Positions 8,709-17,204 are shown, numbered from the stretch's first letter. The stretch is 64,000 nt of DNA from Paraburkholderia bannensis (GCF_014200455.1 NZ_JACHBW010000024.1:20083-84082), one strand, 5' to 3'. Notes: generated by a model from the letters alone, not told the origin. Program-made: numbers and translations.

Positions 8709-10034
8709 ATGAATGACATTGCATCCCGTCCCAACTTAGCGCAGGCGCCTCGCGCGCAGCCGGTTCGCCATCACGAGGCCCGCCGCGCGGCACTCGCCTG
8801 CATGCTCACGCTGGCGGCGGCGCTCGGCATCGGGCGCTTCGCGTTCACGCCGCTGCTGCCGCTGATGCTGCATGGCGGCGGTCTGGATCTGCGCCACGGC
8901 AGTTGGCTCGCGTCGCTCAATTACGCCGGCTACTTCGCCGGCGCGATGGCTTGTGCGGCACTGCGCTTTACGCCCGCACGCGTCGTGCGCGCTGGGCTGG
9001 TGGCGACGGCGCTCCTCACGATCGTGATGGGCCTCACGCAGTCGTTCTGGATGTGGGCGATCGTGCGTTTCGTGGCGGGCGCGGTCAGCGCGGCGACCTT
9101 CGTGTTCGCCTCGCAATGGGGCTTGCGGCGGCTCACGCAACTGGGCGCGCACGCATGGAGCGGCGTGATCTATACGGGGCCGGGCGTCGGCATCGTGGCG
9201 ACGGGCCTGCTCGTGAGCGCGGCGGGCGGCCTGGGCGCGCGGGCCGGGTGGATCGGCTTTGGGCTGGTGTGCGCGCTGATCGTGGCGATCGTCTGGCCGG
9301 TGTTCGTGGAAACGCCTCGGCAGGCGCATCCGGCGCACCCGGCTGCCGCTGCATCGCAGGCGCGTGCCGCTGGCGCTCAGAGCGCCCCCACGGCCAGCCG
9401 CGCCGACGCCTTCTGGCTCGTCGTGCTCTACGGCGTGCCCGGCTTCGGCTACATCATCACCGCGACCTTTTTGCCGGTGATCGCGCGACACGCGCTGCCG
9501 GGCTCGATATGGCCGGATCTGTTCTGGCCGATGTTCGGCGCGGCGCTGATCGTCGGTGCGCTGTGCGCGGCGCGCCTGCCGCTGCACTGGGACAACCGCC
9601 TGTTGCTGGCCGCCTGCTATGTGCTGCAGGCGCTGGGCATCGCGTCGGGCATCGTGTGGCCCAACGCGGCTGGTTTTTCATTGGGCAGCGTGCTGATCGG
9701 CCTGCCGTTCACGGCGATCACGCTTTTCGCGATGCGCGAGGCGCGCATCATGCGCGGCGATCATGCGGCCGCGCTCATGGGTTATGCGACGGGCGCGTAC
9801 GGGATCGGCCAGATTCTGGGGCCGCTGGCGGCCGCGCCGCTGGCCGCGTCGAGCGGGTCGTTCTCGCCTTCGTTGTGGCTCGCGGCGCTGTCGCTGGTTG
9901 CGGGCGCGGCGGGACTCGTGTGGCGGACCTTGCGCGGCGCGAAGCGACAAGGAAGCTGGCGCATCAACATCAAAAGGCCGTCCGCTGAGGGGACGGCCCG
10001 ACCCGCTGCATCAGGCGACGACTGCCGCGTCTAG
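8709..10034 (+). CDS. YbfB/YjiJ family MFS transporter
   Basis: Inner-membrane protein of 441 residues with about 12 hydrophobic segments. An early GIGRFAFTPLLPLM motif and the ASLNYAGYFAGA segment are typical of the YbfB/YjiJ branch of the major facilitator superfamily. The two six-helix halves are split by a polar, Ala/Pro-rich loop near residues 205-235. Substrate unknown. ATG 8709 is chosen as the first Met compatible with the N-terminal cytoplasmic tail; its Shine-Dalgarno is weak. It probably depends on the divergent LysR gene. It overlaps the end of the convergent beta-barrel gene by 4 bp. Confidence 0.87.
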   Translation: MNDIASRPNLAQAPRAQPVRHHEARRAALACMLTLAAALGIGRFAFTPLLPLMLHGGGLDLRHGSWLASLNYAGYFAGAMACAALRFTPARVVRAGLVATALLTIVMGLTQSFWMWAIVRFVAGAVSAATFVFASQWGLRRLTQLGAHAWSGVIYTGPGVGIVATGLLVSAAGGLGARAGWIGFGLVCALIVAIVWPVFVETPRQAHPAHPAAAASQARAAGAQSAPTASRADAFWLVVLYGVPGFGYIITATFLPVIARHALPGSIWPDLFWPMFGAALIVGALCAARLPLHWDNRLLLAACYVLQALGIASGIVWPNAAGFSLGSVLIGLPFTAITLFAMREARIMRGDHAAALMGYATGAYGIGQILGPLAAAPLAASSGSFSPSLWLAALSLVAGAAGLVWRTLRGAKRQGSWRINIKRPSAEGTARPAASGDDCRV

Positions 10035-10585
10035 CGGAAGTAGTAGTGCATGCCGACCGTGAAGCTGTTGTTATTCCAGCTCGAATTCTTCGAATTGGTG
10101 TGGTCGCCGGTCCATTCCGCGGCCACGCCCAGGTTGCGCGTGACGGCGTATTCAACGCCCAGCCCCCAATGCGGGCGCGTCGCGGGCCAATCGAGCGTGA
10201 AGCCCACACGGGCATAAGGCATGATCTGGCCGATCGGCATGCCGATCTTGGCATCGACGCCGCCGTCCTTGAACGTGGCCGAGCCGTGATGCAGATCGGC
10301 GAATGCTTCCGCACCGATCATCAGCGAACCCACATCGAAACCGTAGCCGAGCGTGAAGCCGGGGAAGACCGTCGTATGGGTCGGCTTGTTGTATGCGCCC
10401 GAGGCATTGGAGACGTTCGCGCCCACCTTGAAGCCCGCGTAGGGGCCGGAAAACAGGCTGCCGCTGCCCAGAGGAGCCGATGCGCCCAGCGGCGCGGCCA
10501 TGGGCAGAGCGTCATCTGCGTGCGCGAGCGTGACACCCGACGTCAGGGAAATAATAAGTATGGCTAACAGTTTCTTCGAAATCAT
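10031..10585 (-). CDS. Outer-membrane beta-barrel protein
   Basis: A 184-residue protein with a signal peptide (MISKKLLAILIISLTSGVTL, cleaved near AHA). Alternating hydrophobic strands follow, rich in Gly and aromatic residues, and it ends in HYYFR, the terminal aromatic signature of BAM-assembled barrels. Phrases such as PYAGFKVGANVS and ALGVEYAVTRNLGVAAEW-like strands point to an OmpA/OmpW-type small eight-stranded barrel with no periplasmic domain. Function unknown. ATG 10585 is chosen because the signal peptide begins there. It lies in convergent overlap with the MFS gene. Confidence 0.8.
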   Translation of the reverse strand: MISKKLLAILIISLTSGVTLAHADDALPMAAPLGASAPLGSGSLFSGPYAGFKVGANVSNASGAYNKPTHTTVFPGFTLGYGFDVGSLMIGAEAFADLHHGSATFKDGGVDAKIGMPIGQIMPYARVGFTLDWPATRPHWGLGVEYAVTRNLGVAAEWTGDHTNSKNSSWNNNSFTVGMHYYFR

Positions 10586-10857
10586 GGTGCGAGGTCCGGT
10601 CAAGTGGAGACAGGCGAGATTTGCCTCGCCCGATAACGCTAGAAGTCGCCAGACCGTGCACAATTGAGACGTAAACGATTGTCAGGACGCCGTGCAGCGT
10701 GACCTTGCGCGGTGCGCGGTCTTTGCGCCCGTCACGCGTATGCCGATCTTGCCAACTATCCCGCCCGGGATAATCGGCGCGCGCACGCGGCCATCGATAG
10801 CGCACTAAAATAGCCGCTTGGCGCTTTCGCGCCATTCACTGCGACTTCCATCGATCC

Positions 10858-11388
10858 ATGAGCGACTATCAGTTTTGCCCGCGTTGCGCCTCGCGTCTCG
10901 TCGAGCGCGCCGACCCCGCCCACGAGGGCGGCCGCGTACGCATGGCGTGCCCCGACACCGCATGCGCCTACGTGCACTGGAACAATCCGCTGCCGGTGGT
11001 CGCGGCCATCGTCGAATACGAAGGGCGCATCCTGCTCGCACGCAACGCCGCGTGGCCCGAAGGCATGTTCGCGCTCATCACCGGCTTTCTCGAAAACGGC
11101 GAGACGCCGGAACAAGGCATCGCACGCGAGGTGCTCGAAGAAACCTCGCTGCACGCACAAAGCGTCGAGCTGATCGGCGTCTACGAATTTATCCGTAAGA
11201 ACGAACTCATCATCGCCTATCACGTCAAGGCGACGGGCACCGTGGCGCTTTCGCCCGAGTTGCTCGAATACCGTCTCGTCGAGCCCGCGAAGCTGCGCCC
11301 CTGGCGCGCGGGCACGGGGCAGGCGCTCGGCGAATTCATGCGCCGCCGCGGTCTGCCGTTCGAATTCGTCGAGCGTCCGGGCGATTGA
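10858..11388 (+). CDS. NUDIX hydrolase with N-terminal zinc ribbon
   Basis: 176 residues. A treble-clef-like zinc ribbon comes first (CPRC at residues 7-10, then CPDTAC around residues 32-37), followed by a NUDIX domain whose box is GFLENGETPEQGIAREVLEE. The arrangement resembles NADH pyrophosphatase (NudC) but is much shorter, and it matches small ribbon-NUDIX proteins often annotated as ADP-ribose pyrophosphatase. A thioesterase gene follows 59 bp downstream on the same strand. The start at ATG 10858 keeps the ribbon intact. Confidence 0.85.
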   Translation: MSDYQFCPRCASRLVERADPAHEGGRVRMACPDTACAYVHWNNPLPVVAAIVEYEGRILLARNAAWPEGMFALITGFLENGETPEQGIAREVLEETSLHAQSVELIGVYEFIRKNELIIAYHVKATGTVALSPELLEYRLVEPAKLRPWRAGTGQALGEFMRRRGLPFEFVERPGD

Positions 11389-11447
11389 TCAGCACCCCTG
11401 CCGTGACGTTTCCAATCCGCTCCTGAACCCGCACGCTCACAGCCACG

Positions 11448-11924
11448 ATGAACCGACCCGTCGCCATTGCCCGCTCCGACTATCGCCACTTCCTCGCCAT
11501 CACCACGCGCTGGATGGACAACGACGTCTACGGCCACGTCAACAACGTCGTCTACTACAGCTACTTCGACACCGTCGTCAACGAGTATCTGATCCGCGCC
11601 GGCGCGCTCGATGTCGAGCACGGCGAGACGATTGGCCTGGTGGTCGAAACGCAGTGCAACTACTTCGCGCCGCTGGTGTTTCCCGAGCGCGTCGAAGCCG
11701 GTTTGCGCGTGGCGCGACTCGGTTCGTCGAGCGTGCGCTACGAAGTCGGGCTCTTTCGCGAAGGCGAGAGCACGCCCGCGGCGCAGGGGCATTTCGTGCA
11801 CGTCTATGTCGATCGCGAAACGCGCCGTCCGGTGAGCGCGTTGCCCGCAGCGTTGCGCGCCGCGCTCGAGTCGCTCAATCCGCTCAAGCCGCTGGCGCTG
11901 CCGCAAACGCACGCGCAAGACTGA
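11448..11924 (+). CDS. Acyl-CoA thioesterase, hot-dog fold (YbgC/FadM-like)
   Basis: A 158-residue single hot-dog domain. The segment RWMDNDVYGHVNN (about residues 22-34) carries the Asp and GHVNN pattern of the 4-hydroxybenzoyl-CoA thioesterase/YbgC/FadM family, which hydrolyses aromatic or short-chain acyl-CoA esters in the cytoplasm. Specificity is not deducible. It lies 59 bp after the ribbon-NUDIX gene and only 10 bp before the ABC permease gene, so a shared transcript is likely. Its Shine-Dalgarno is poor. Confidence 0.85.
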   Translation: MNRPVAIARSDYRHFLAITTRWMDNDVYGHVNNVVYYSYFDTVVNEYLIRAGALDVEHGETIGLVVETQCNYFAPLVFPERVEAGLRVARLGSSSVRYEVGLFREGESTPAAQGHFVHVYVDRETRRPVSALPAALRAALESLNPLKPLALPQTHAQD

Positions 11925-11934
11925 CGCGCCGCCC

Positions 11935-12873
11935 GTGCAGGCCATCGTCATCGACACCCTCAACGGCGCGAGCTACGGCTTGCTGCTGTTCATGCTGTGC
12001 GCCGGTCTCACGCTGATCTTCAGCATGCTCGGCGTGCTCAACTTCGCGCACGCGAGCTTCTACATGCTCGGCGCGTATCTGGGCGTGACGCTGGCGGGCA
12101 CGCTGGGATTTGGCTGGGCGCTGGTGCTGGCGCCGTTGGTCGCGGGCGTGGCCGGCGCGATCTTCGAGACGACCCTGCTGCGACGCGCGCGCCCGGGCGG
12201 CCCGCTCAATGCGCTGCTGCTGACCTTCGGCGCGGCGTGGGCGATCGGCGAACTGGTCAAGCTCGCCTGGGGACTCCAGCCGCTCGCGGCGAACGTGCCT
12301 GCATGGCTCGACGGTGCACTGTTCACCTATGGCGGCGCGGCATTCTCGCGCTATCGCGCCTTTACGATGCTGGTGGCCGTGGCGATGTTCGCGTTGATCT
12401 TCGCGGCGTTGCGCATCTCGCGCACGGGCCTGATCGTGCGCGCCGCGCTCACCCACGCGCAGGCCGTCGAGGCGCTAGGCCATGACGTGGCGCGCGTGCG
12501 CACGCTGGTGTTCGCGCTCGGCACCGCACTCGCGGCGCTGGCGGGCGCGGTGGCCGCGCCGCTCTTTGTGGTGGAGCCGGCGATGGCCGAATCGGTTGGC
12601 TCGATCGTGTTCGTGGTGGTGGTGACGGGCGGGCTGGGCTCGCTCGGCGGCGCATTGCTCGCTGCTCTTGCGGTGGGATGGCTGCAGACCTTCGCGGTGG
12701 CGAGCGACGTCTCGTTCGGCGCGCTGGCGCAACGGCTCGGTGTGACGATCGCGCCCGCGTGGAGTGCGCTCACGCTTGCGCAGATCGCGCCGATGTTGCC
12801 GTATCTGCTGCTGGTCGTCATGCTTGCCGTGCGCCCGCAAGGCCTGCTCGGCCAACGCGGCGAGGACGCCTGA
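11935..12873 (+). CDS. LivH-type ABC transporter permease
   Basis: Inner-membrane permease of 312 residues of the hydrophobic amino acid uptake (HAAT) family, with about 8 membrane segments. The early GLTLIFSMLGVLNFAHASFY motif is diagnostic of LivH-like subunits, and the conserved ALGHDVARVR EAA-type loop is the ATPase contact. It starts at GTG 11935, 10 bp after the thioesterase gene. It heads a contiguous set LivH-LivM-LivG-LivF. No periplasmic binding protein gene accompanies the set, so the substrate is open; branched-chain amino acids, urea or a carboxylic acid are all possible for the family. Confidence 0.88.
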   Translation: MQAIVIDTLNGASYGLLLFMLCAGLTLIFSMLGVLNFAHASFYMLGAYLGVTLAGTLGFGWALVLAPLVAGVAGAIFETTLLRRARPGGPLNALLLTFGAAWAIGELVKLAWGLQPLAANVPAWLDGALFTYGGAAFSRYRAFTMLVAVAMFALIFAALRISRTGLIVRAALTHAQAVEALGHDVARVRTLVFALGTALAALAGAVAAPLFVVEPAMAESVGSIVFVVVVTGGLGSLGGALLAALAVGWLQTFAVASDVSFGALAQRLGVTIAPAWSALTLAQIAPMLPYLLLVVMLAVRPQGLLGQRGEDA

Positions 12874-12879
12874 CGCGCC

Positions 12880-14127
12880 ATGCATTCCGTGCGTTCGACG
12901 ATAAAACCCCGCATACGCGCGCCCTGGATTGCGCTGGTGGCGCTGCTTGCGATGCCGCCGCTGGTATCAGCGTGGCTCTCGCCCGCGGGCGTGCCGCAGG
13001 GCTGGCTGCTTGCCGCGCTGGCTCAGGCTGCGACGATGATCGTGTTCGCGCTCTCGTACAACCTGCTGCTCGGCGAGACCGGGCTGCTGTCGTTCGGTCA
13101 CGCCGCGCCTGCCGGTCTTGGCGCGCTGGCCGCGGCGCAGGTTTTCAACAGCACGGCGATGCCGCTGCCGCTTTTGCCCATCGTGGGCGGCGTGGCGGGC
13201 GCTGCCGTCGGCGCGCTCACGGCGCTCTTCGCCGCGCGGCGCGCGGGCACCGCGTTCGCCATGATCACGCTCGGCCTTGGCGAACTGGTCGCGGCTGCCG
13301 CGTGGGCGCTGCCCGACTGGTTCGGCGGCGAGGCGGGCGTCGCCATCGACCGCGCGAGCGGCCCGGCCATCGCGGGCTGGACCTTTGGGCCGCAGCGCGA
13401 GGCTTACTGCTTGATCGCGCTCTGGTGTCTCGCGGCCAGCGTGGCGATCCATGTGCTCACGCGCACGCCTTACGCGCGGCTCGCCAACGCCGTCCGCGAC
13501 AACCCGGTGCGCGCCGCCGCGCTCGGCGCAACGCCCGCGCGCGTGCGGGCGATGATGATTGTGCTGGGATCGGCGTTCGCGGGCGTCGCGGGCACGCTCG
13601 CGCTCATCAACGTGGAGCTTGCCGCTTCGGAAAGCGTGGGCATGACGCGCTCGGCCGGCGTGCTGATCGCAACGGTGACGGGCGGCTCGGCGTCGTTCTT
13701 TGGGCCGGTGCTCGGCGCGCTCGTGTGGGTGGCGTTCAGCGTGGGCGTGGCGAGTGTCTCGCGCGCCTGGATGCTTTACGTCGGGCTGTTCTTCATCGTC
13801 GTGGTGCTGAGCGCGCCCGACGGGCTCGCGGGTTTCGCGGCACGGCAGCGGGCGGCGCTTGCGCAGCATGGCTGGCGGCGCTGCCGCGCGTACTGGACGA
13901 CGGCCGCGCTCGCGGCGGGCAGCGGCACGCTCGCGCTCGTGCTGGCGGTGCAATGGGCCTACGCGCAGCGCTTCGGCGATGACGATGCGAGCGCCTGGTT
14001 GATGGCGCTGTCGCCGCGCGTGCTCGTCGCGACGATCGTCGCTTTGTCGCTGGCGGCGGCGTGGCTCACGCGCCGGGCAGGGCGGGCCGCCACCGCGCTT
14101 GCCCGCACCGGCCAGGTACGCACATGA
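12880..14127 (+). CDS. LivM-type ABC transporter permease with C-terminal extension
   Basis: The second HAAT permease, 415 residues. The LivM core includes the LSYNLLLGETGLLSFGHA motif (about residues 52-70) and the RDNPVRAAALG cytoplasmic loop. LivM proteins usually end soon after the PDGLAG segment, here at about residue 313. This one continues for about 100 residues with two more predicted membrane helices (around 345-365 and 385-405) and an Arg-rich tail. It overlaps the downstream ATPase gene by ATGA at 14124-14127, which indicates translational coupling. Confidence 0.87.
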   Translation: MHSVRSTIKPRIRAPWIALVALLAMPPLVSAWLSPAGVPQGWLLAALAQAATMIVFALSYNLLLGETGLLSFGHAAPAGLGALAAAQVFNSTAMPLPLLPIVGGVAGAAVGALTALFAARRAGTAFAMITLGLGELVAAAAWALPDWFGGEAGVAIDRASGPAIAGWTFGPQREAYCLIALWCLAASVAIHVLTRTPYARLANAVRDNPVRAAALGATPARVRAMMIVLGSAFAGVAGTLALINVELAASESVGMTRSAGVLIATVTGGSASFFGPVLGALVWVAFSVGVASVSRAWMLYVGLFFIVVVLSAPDGLAGFAARQRAALAQHGWRRCRAYWTTAALAAGSGTLALVLAVQWAYAQRFGDDDASAWLMALSPRVLVATIVALSLAAAWLTRRAGRAATALARTGQVRT

Positions 14128-14909
14128 CCGCGCTTGCGCTCCGGCTCGATGGCATCGAAAAGCGCTTCGGTGCGACGCAGGTTCTGCGCGGCGTCGATCT
14201 CGACGTGCGTGAGGGCGAACGCCACGCCCTGATCGGTCCGAACGGCGCGGGCAAATCCACGCTCTTCAGCCTGATCGCCGGAGAACGGCGCGCGAGCGCA
14301 GGCCGCATCGCGCTGCGCGGCGAGGACGTCACGCGTCTTGCAAGCGCGGCGCTGGCCCGGCGCGGACTCGCGCGCAGTTTCCAGACCACCAGCGTATTCG
14401 CGAATCTGACGGTGCGCGACAACCTGCGCTGCGCGGTGCTGGCCTCGCTCGGCGGCGGCGCGGGTTTTGTTGCGCGCTGGCTCGGATCGAAACGAATCGA
14501 TGTGCGCGCAACGGAATTGCTCGACGCACTCGATCTCGCCTATGCCGCCGATCACGCAGCCGCGACGCTCAGCTACGCGCAGCAGCGGGCACTCGACCTC
14601 GGGCTCGCGCTCGCGGGTGGCGCGCATACGCTCTTGCTCGACGAGCCCACCGCCGGTATGAACCGCGCCGAAGCCGCGCGCGCCATCGAACTGATCCGCA
14701 CCATGACGGCAGGCAAGACCGTATTGCTGGTCGAGCACGACATGGATGCGGTGTTCGGTCTGGCCGATCGCGTCTCGGTGCTTGCGCAGGGCCGCGTGAT
14801 CGCGACCGGCACGCCCCAAGTCATTCGCGCCGATGCGGCAGTGCGCGAGGTGTATTTCGGCGCATTCGGACAAGATGCGCAAACCGATGCGGGAGCGCCC
14901 GATGCCTGA
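14124..14909 (+). CDS. LivG-type ABC transporter ATP-binding protein
   Basis: A 261-residue cytoplasmic ATPase of the HAAT transporter. Walker A is GPNGAGKST, the signature is LSYAQQR, Walker B is LLLDEPTAGMN and the H-loop is VEHDM. All catalytic positions are intact, in contrast to its partner LivF-type ATPase downstream. The start ATG 14124 overlaps the permease stop. The downstream ATPase gene begins at 14902, inside the last codons of this gene. Confidence 0.93.
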   Translation: MTALALRLDGIEKRFGATQVLRGVDLDVREGERHALIGPNGAGKSTLFSLIAGERRASAGRIALRGEDVTRLASAALARRGLARSFQTTSVFANLTVRDNLRCAVLASLGGGAGFVARWLGSKRIDVRATELLDALDLAYAADHAAATLSYAQQRALDLGLALAGGAHTLLLDEPTAGMNRAEAARAIELIRTMTAGKTVLLVEHDMDAVFGLADRVSVLAQGRVIATGTPQVIRADAAVREVYFGAFGQDAQTDAGAPDA

Positions 14910-15630
14910 ACCCGGCGCGATGAATCCGCTGCTCGAAGTCGCCGGGCTGCGCGCGTGGTACGGCGCGAGCCAGGTCCTGCATGGCGTCGATCTGCGTCTT
15001 GGCGCGGGCGAAGTCGTGGCGCTCGCGGGCCGTAACGGCTCGGGGCGCTCGACTTTCGCGAAGGCGCTGATGTCGATGGTGAGCGCCGAGGGCATGCGGC
15101 GCTTCGCGGGCGTCGATCTCGCGCCGCTGCGCACGTTCGAAATCGCGCGCCAGGGGCTGGGCTATGTCGCGGAGCAGCGCGATATCTTCCCGACCTTGAG
15201 CGTCGACGAGAACCTGCGCCTGGGCATCAAGGATCGCACTATTCGCAGCACGCGCTTCACGCTCGCCGATGCGCACGCGCTCTTTCCGATCCTGCGCGAG
15301 CGCCGCAACGCGCGTGCGGGTGTGCTCTCGGGCGGCGAGCAGCAGATGCTCGCGCTCGCGCGTGCGCTGCTGGGCGATCCCGTGCTGCTGATCGTCGATG
15401 AACCCGCCGAAGGGCTGTCCGCGCCAATGACCGCGCGCGTGGCGGCGTGTCTGCGCGCGCTGCGCGAACGCGGCGTGGCGATCCTGCTGATCGAGCAGCG
15501 GCTTGCGCTCGCGCCGCAACTGGCGGACCGGATCGCGGTGATGGGGCATGGGCGCATCGTGTTCGACGACACGCCCGCTGCGCTCGCGCAACGCGCGGAT
15601 ATCGTGCGCGACTGGCTGGGGATTGGCTAA
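14902..15630 (+). CDS. LivF-type ABC transporter ATP-binding protein, Walker A Lys replaced by Arg
   Basis: The second ATPase of the HAAT set, 242 residues. The Walker A loop reads GRNGSGRST: the invariant Lys is Arg49, codon CGC at 15046-15048. The signature LSGGEQQ and Walker B LIVDEPAEGLS are intact, and the H-loop position reads IEQ as in many LivF proteins. This may make one nucleotide site weak and the transporter asymmetric; that is inference. ATG 14902 has GGGAGCG upstream and overlaps the livG-like gene. The gene ends 3 bp before the convergent Ap4A phosphorylase gene, so there is no binding-protein gene in the operon. Confidence 0.9.
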   Translation: MPEPGAMNPLLEVAGLRAWYGASQVLHGVDLRLGAGEVVALAGRNGSGRSTFAKALMSMVSAEGMRRFAGVDLAPLRTFEIARQGLGYVAEQRDIFPTLSVDENLRLGIKDRTIRSTRFTLADAHALFPILRERRNARAGVLSGGEQQMLALARALLGDPVLLIVDEPAEGLSAPMTARVAACLRALRERGVAILLIEQRLALAPQLADRIAVMGHGRIVFDDTPAALAQRADIVRDWLGIG

Positions 15631-15633
15631 AAG

Positions 15634-16536
15634 TCAGGCGGTCTGCTTCGCCACGCGCGCCAGCGCCGTCATTGGCCCGATGCGGGCGAGCGTCGCGAGT
15701 TGCTGCGCGTCGCGCACGAATAGCGATCCGGCAAAGCCCAGCGCATTGAGCGAGATGCCGTCGACGCGTTCGGCCGCGCGCGGCACCATCAGCATCCAGC
15801 GGCGCGTGACGAGCAGGTTATAAGGTGCGCTCTGGTGCGCGAGACCGTCCACATCGATAGTGCCGATGGCGCTTGCACGCAGCATCGCGCGATAGATTTT
15901 CAGGGCGTTCTGCGCCGCGTCGGCGGCCATCATGTCGAACCGCGCGAAGGCATGCGCGAACGGCAAACCGTCAAGCCTCGCGCCGCGATCTGCTACGGAT
16001 ACCGAATCAAATAGCGCTTCGATCGGCACCGACAATCCTGCCTCGTCGAGCGGCAAGGGCACGGCCTGCAGATGCTTGTGAGGCTGGCTCGCGCCGGCCT
16101 CTTCGCCGCCGTTGTAAAAACCCAGCGCATCGCCGCCGCGCAGCGCCACGAGCAGCGCCTCGAAATCAGCGAGATCGAGCAATGCCGTCTGCGGCACGAA
16201 GCGGCGTGTGACGATCAGCAGGTGATCGTCGATCACGTTGTACTTGTTGAGCAGCGCGATGTGAGTGGGCGAAAGTACGCCCACGCAGAGATCGGCTTCG
16301 TAAGGAAGAAAAGGGTTGGGGCGTCCGGCTGCGGCTCCGGTCGCGGTCGAGGCATCGGTGCGGCGCGCGGCCTCCTTGCGCGCGAGGCTCGACACCTGGC
16401 GCACGGCGAAACGCACGCCATCCTGTTGCAGATGCGTGAGCGCGGTTTCGATGGGCTGGAGCGCGCCGCATTGCAGCGCGTGGCGGGTCTGCGCACGCAG
16501 CGCGGGCCAGAGCGTTTGGGAATTGAGCAAGGTCAT
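15634..16536 (-). CDS. ATP adenylyltransferase (Ap4A phosphorylase, Apa1/2-like)
   Basis: A 300-residue member of the Apa1/Apa2 branch of the HIT superfamily. The motif SQPHKHLQ (about residues 150-157) is the H-x-H-x-Q nucleotidyl-transfer motif, preceded by the NKYNVIDDHLLIVTR strand that positions the substrate. The family phosphorolyses Ap4A to ATP and ADP. The start is ATG 16536; its Shine-Dalgarno is weak. It lies 28 bp downstream of the adenosine-specific kinase gene on the same strand, which makes an adenine-nucleotide two-gene unit likely. Confidence 0.85.
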   Translation of the reverse strand: MTLLNSQTLWPALRAQTRHALQCGALQPIETALTHLQQDGVRFAVRQVSSLARKEAARRTDASTATGAAAGRPNPFLPYEADLCVGVLSPTHIALLNKYNVIDDHLLIVTRRFVPQTALLDLADFEALLVALRGGDALGFYNGGEEAGASQPHKHLQAVPLPLDEAGLSVPIEALFDSVSVADRGARLDGLPFAHAFARFDMMAADAAQNALKIYRAMLRASAIGTIDVDGLAHQSAPYNLLVTRRWMLMVPRAAERVDGISLNALGFAGSLFVRDAQQLATLARIGPMTALARVAKQTA

Positions 16537-16564
16537 GGGCAATCAGGCCGCGATCACGCTGCAA

Positions 16565-17050
16565 TCAGGCCTTGTAGCCGATGGCGCGCAGCAGATCCTT
16601 GCGCCAGCGCACGTCGTCCTCGGCTTCGACGCCCAGCGGCGGCAGACCGTCCACCACGCCAACGATGCCGCGCCCCTGATTCGTTTCGGCGATCAGCACC
16701 TGGGTGGGATTGGCCGTTGCGCAGAAGATGCGGCAAACCTCGGGTACGGCCTTGACCGCATTGAGCACGTTGACCGGGAAAAAACCGTCGCCGAGAAACA
16801 CGATGAAGCTATGGCCCGCCGCGATGCGCAGCGCGTTGTCGCTCGCCATGTCGACGAGCGCGTCCTGCGTGCCCGAGCGCCGCACGAGCCGCTTGCCCGA
16901 GGCTTCGCAGAACGCCAGACCGAAAGCGAGACCCGGCACTGCACCGAACAGCGCCTCGTGCAGATCCTCGACCGTTTTGATGAAGTGCGACTGGCCGAGA
17001 ATGAAGTTGGTGTTCTCGGGCTTGACGATGTCTACCGTGGACAGTTGCAT
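16565..17050 (-). CDS. Adenosine-specific kinase (PF04008 family)
   Basis: A 161-residue protein whose whole length matches the small adenosine-specific kinase family first characterised in archaea: the opening VDIVKPENTNFILGQSHFIKT, the central CEASGKRLVRRSG strand-loop, and the closing GIVGVVDGLPPLGVE segment. It is unrelated to PfkB adenosine kinases. The start at ATG 17050 has GAGG upstream on the coding strand; upstream in-frame codons give Arg-rich non-homologous sequence. It is the first gene of the pair with the Ap4A phosphorylase. The physiological role in bacteria is uncertain. Confidence 0.88.
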   Translation of the reverse strand: MQLSTVDIVKPENTNFILGQSHFIKTVEDLHEALFGAVPGLAFGLAFCEASGKRLVRRSGTQDALVDMASDNALRIAAGHSFIVFLGDGFFPVNVLNAVKAVPEVCRIFCATANPTQVLIAETNQGRGIVGVVDGLPPLGVEAEDDVRWRKDLLRAIGYKA

Positions 17051-17136
17051 GGCGAACCTCGGATGATGGCTTCGACGGCGTGGTTCAAGACTAGTACGAA
17101 GCCGCGAGGCGTCCAAGCAGCAACCGGCGTGCCCAG

Positions 17137-17172
17137 AAAAAACGGCCGGCGCCTGAAAGGCAGCCGGCCGTT
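17137..17172 (-). terminator. Rho-independent terminator of the Fsr-like MFS gene
   Basis: On the minus strand a 10-bp stem AACGGCCGGC / GCCGGCCGTT with an inner TGCCTTTCAGGC hairpin is followed by T6. It lies 32 bp beyond the MFS stop codon and upstream of the adenosine-kinase gene, so it separates the two same-strand genes. Confidence 0.85.
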
Positions 17173-17204
17173 CCCGCCTGCGCGCGAAGGACGCGAAAGG
17201 TGCG

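Noticed and set aside
12678..13982. A 434-codon plus-strand frame overlapping livH- and livM-type genes
   Set aside because: Arg/Ala/Gly-rich out-of-frame reading; the permease frames have conserved membrane motifs.
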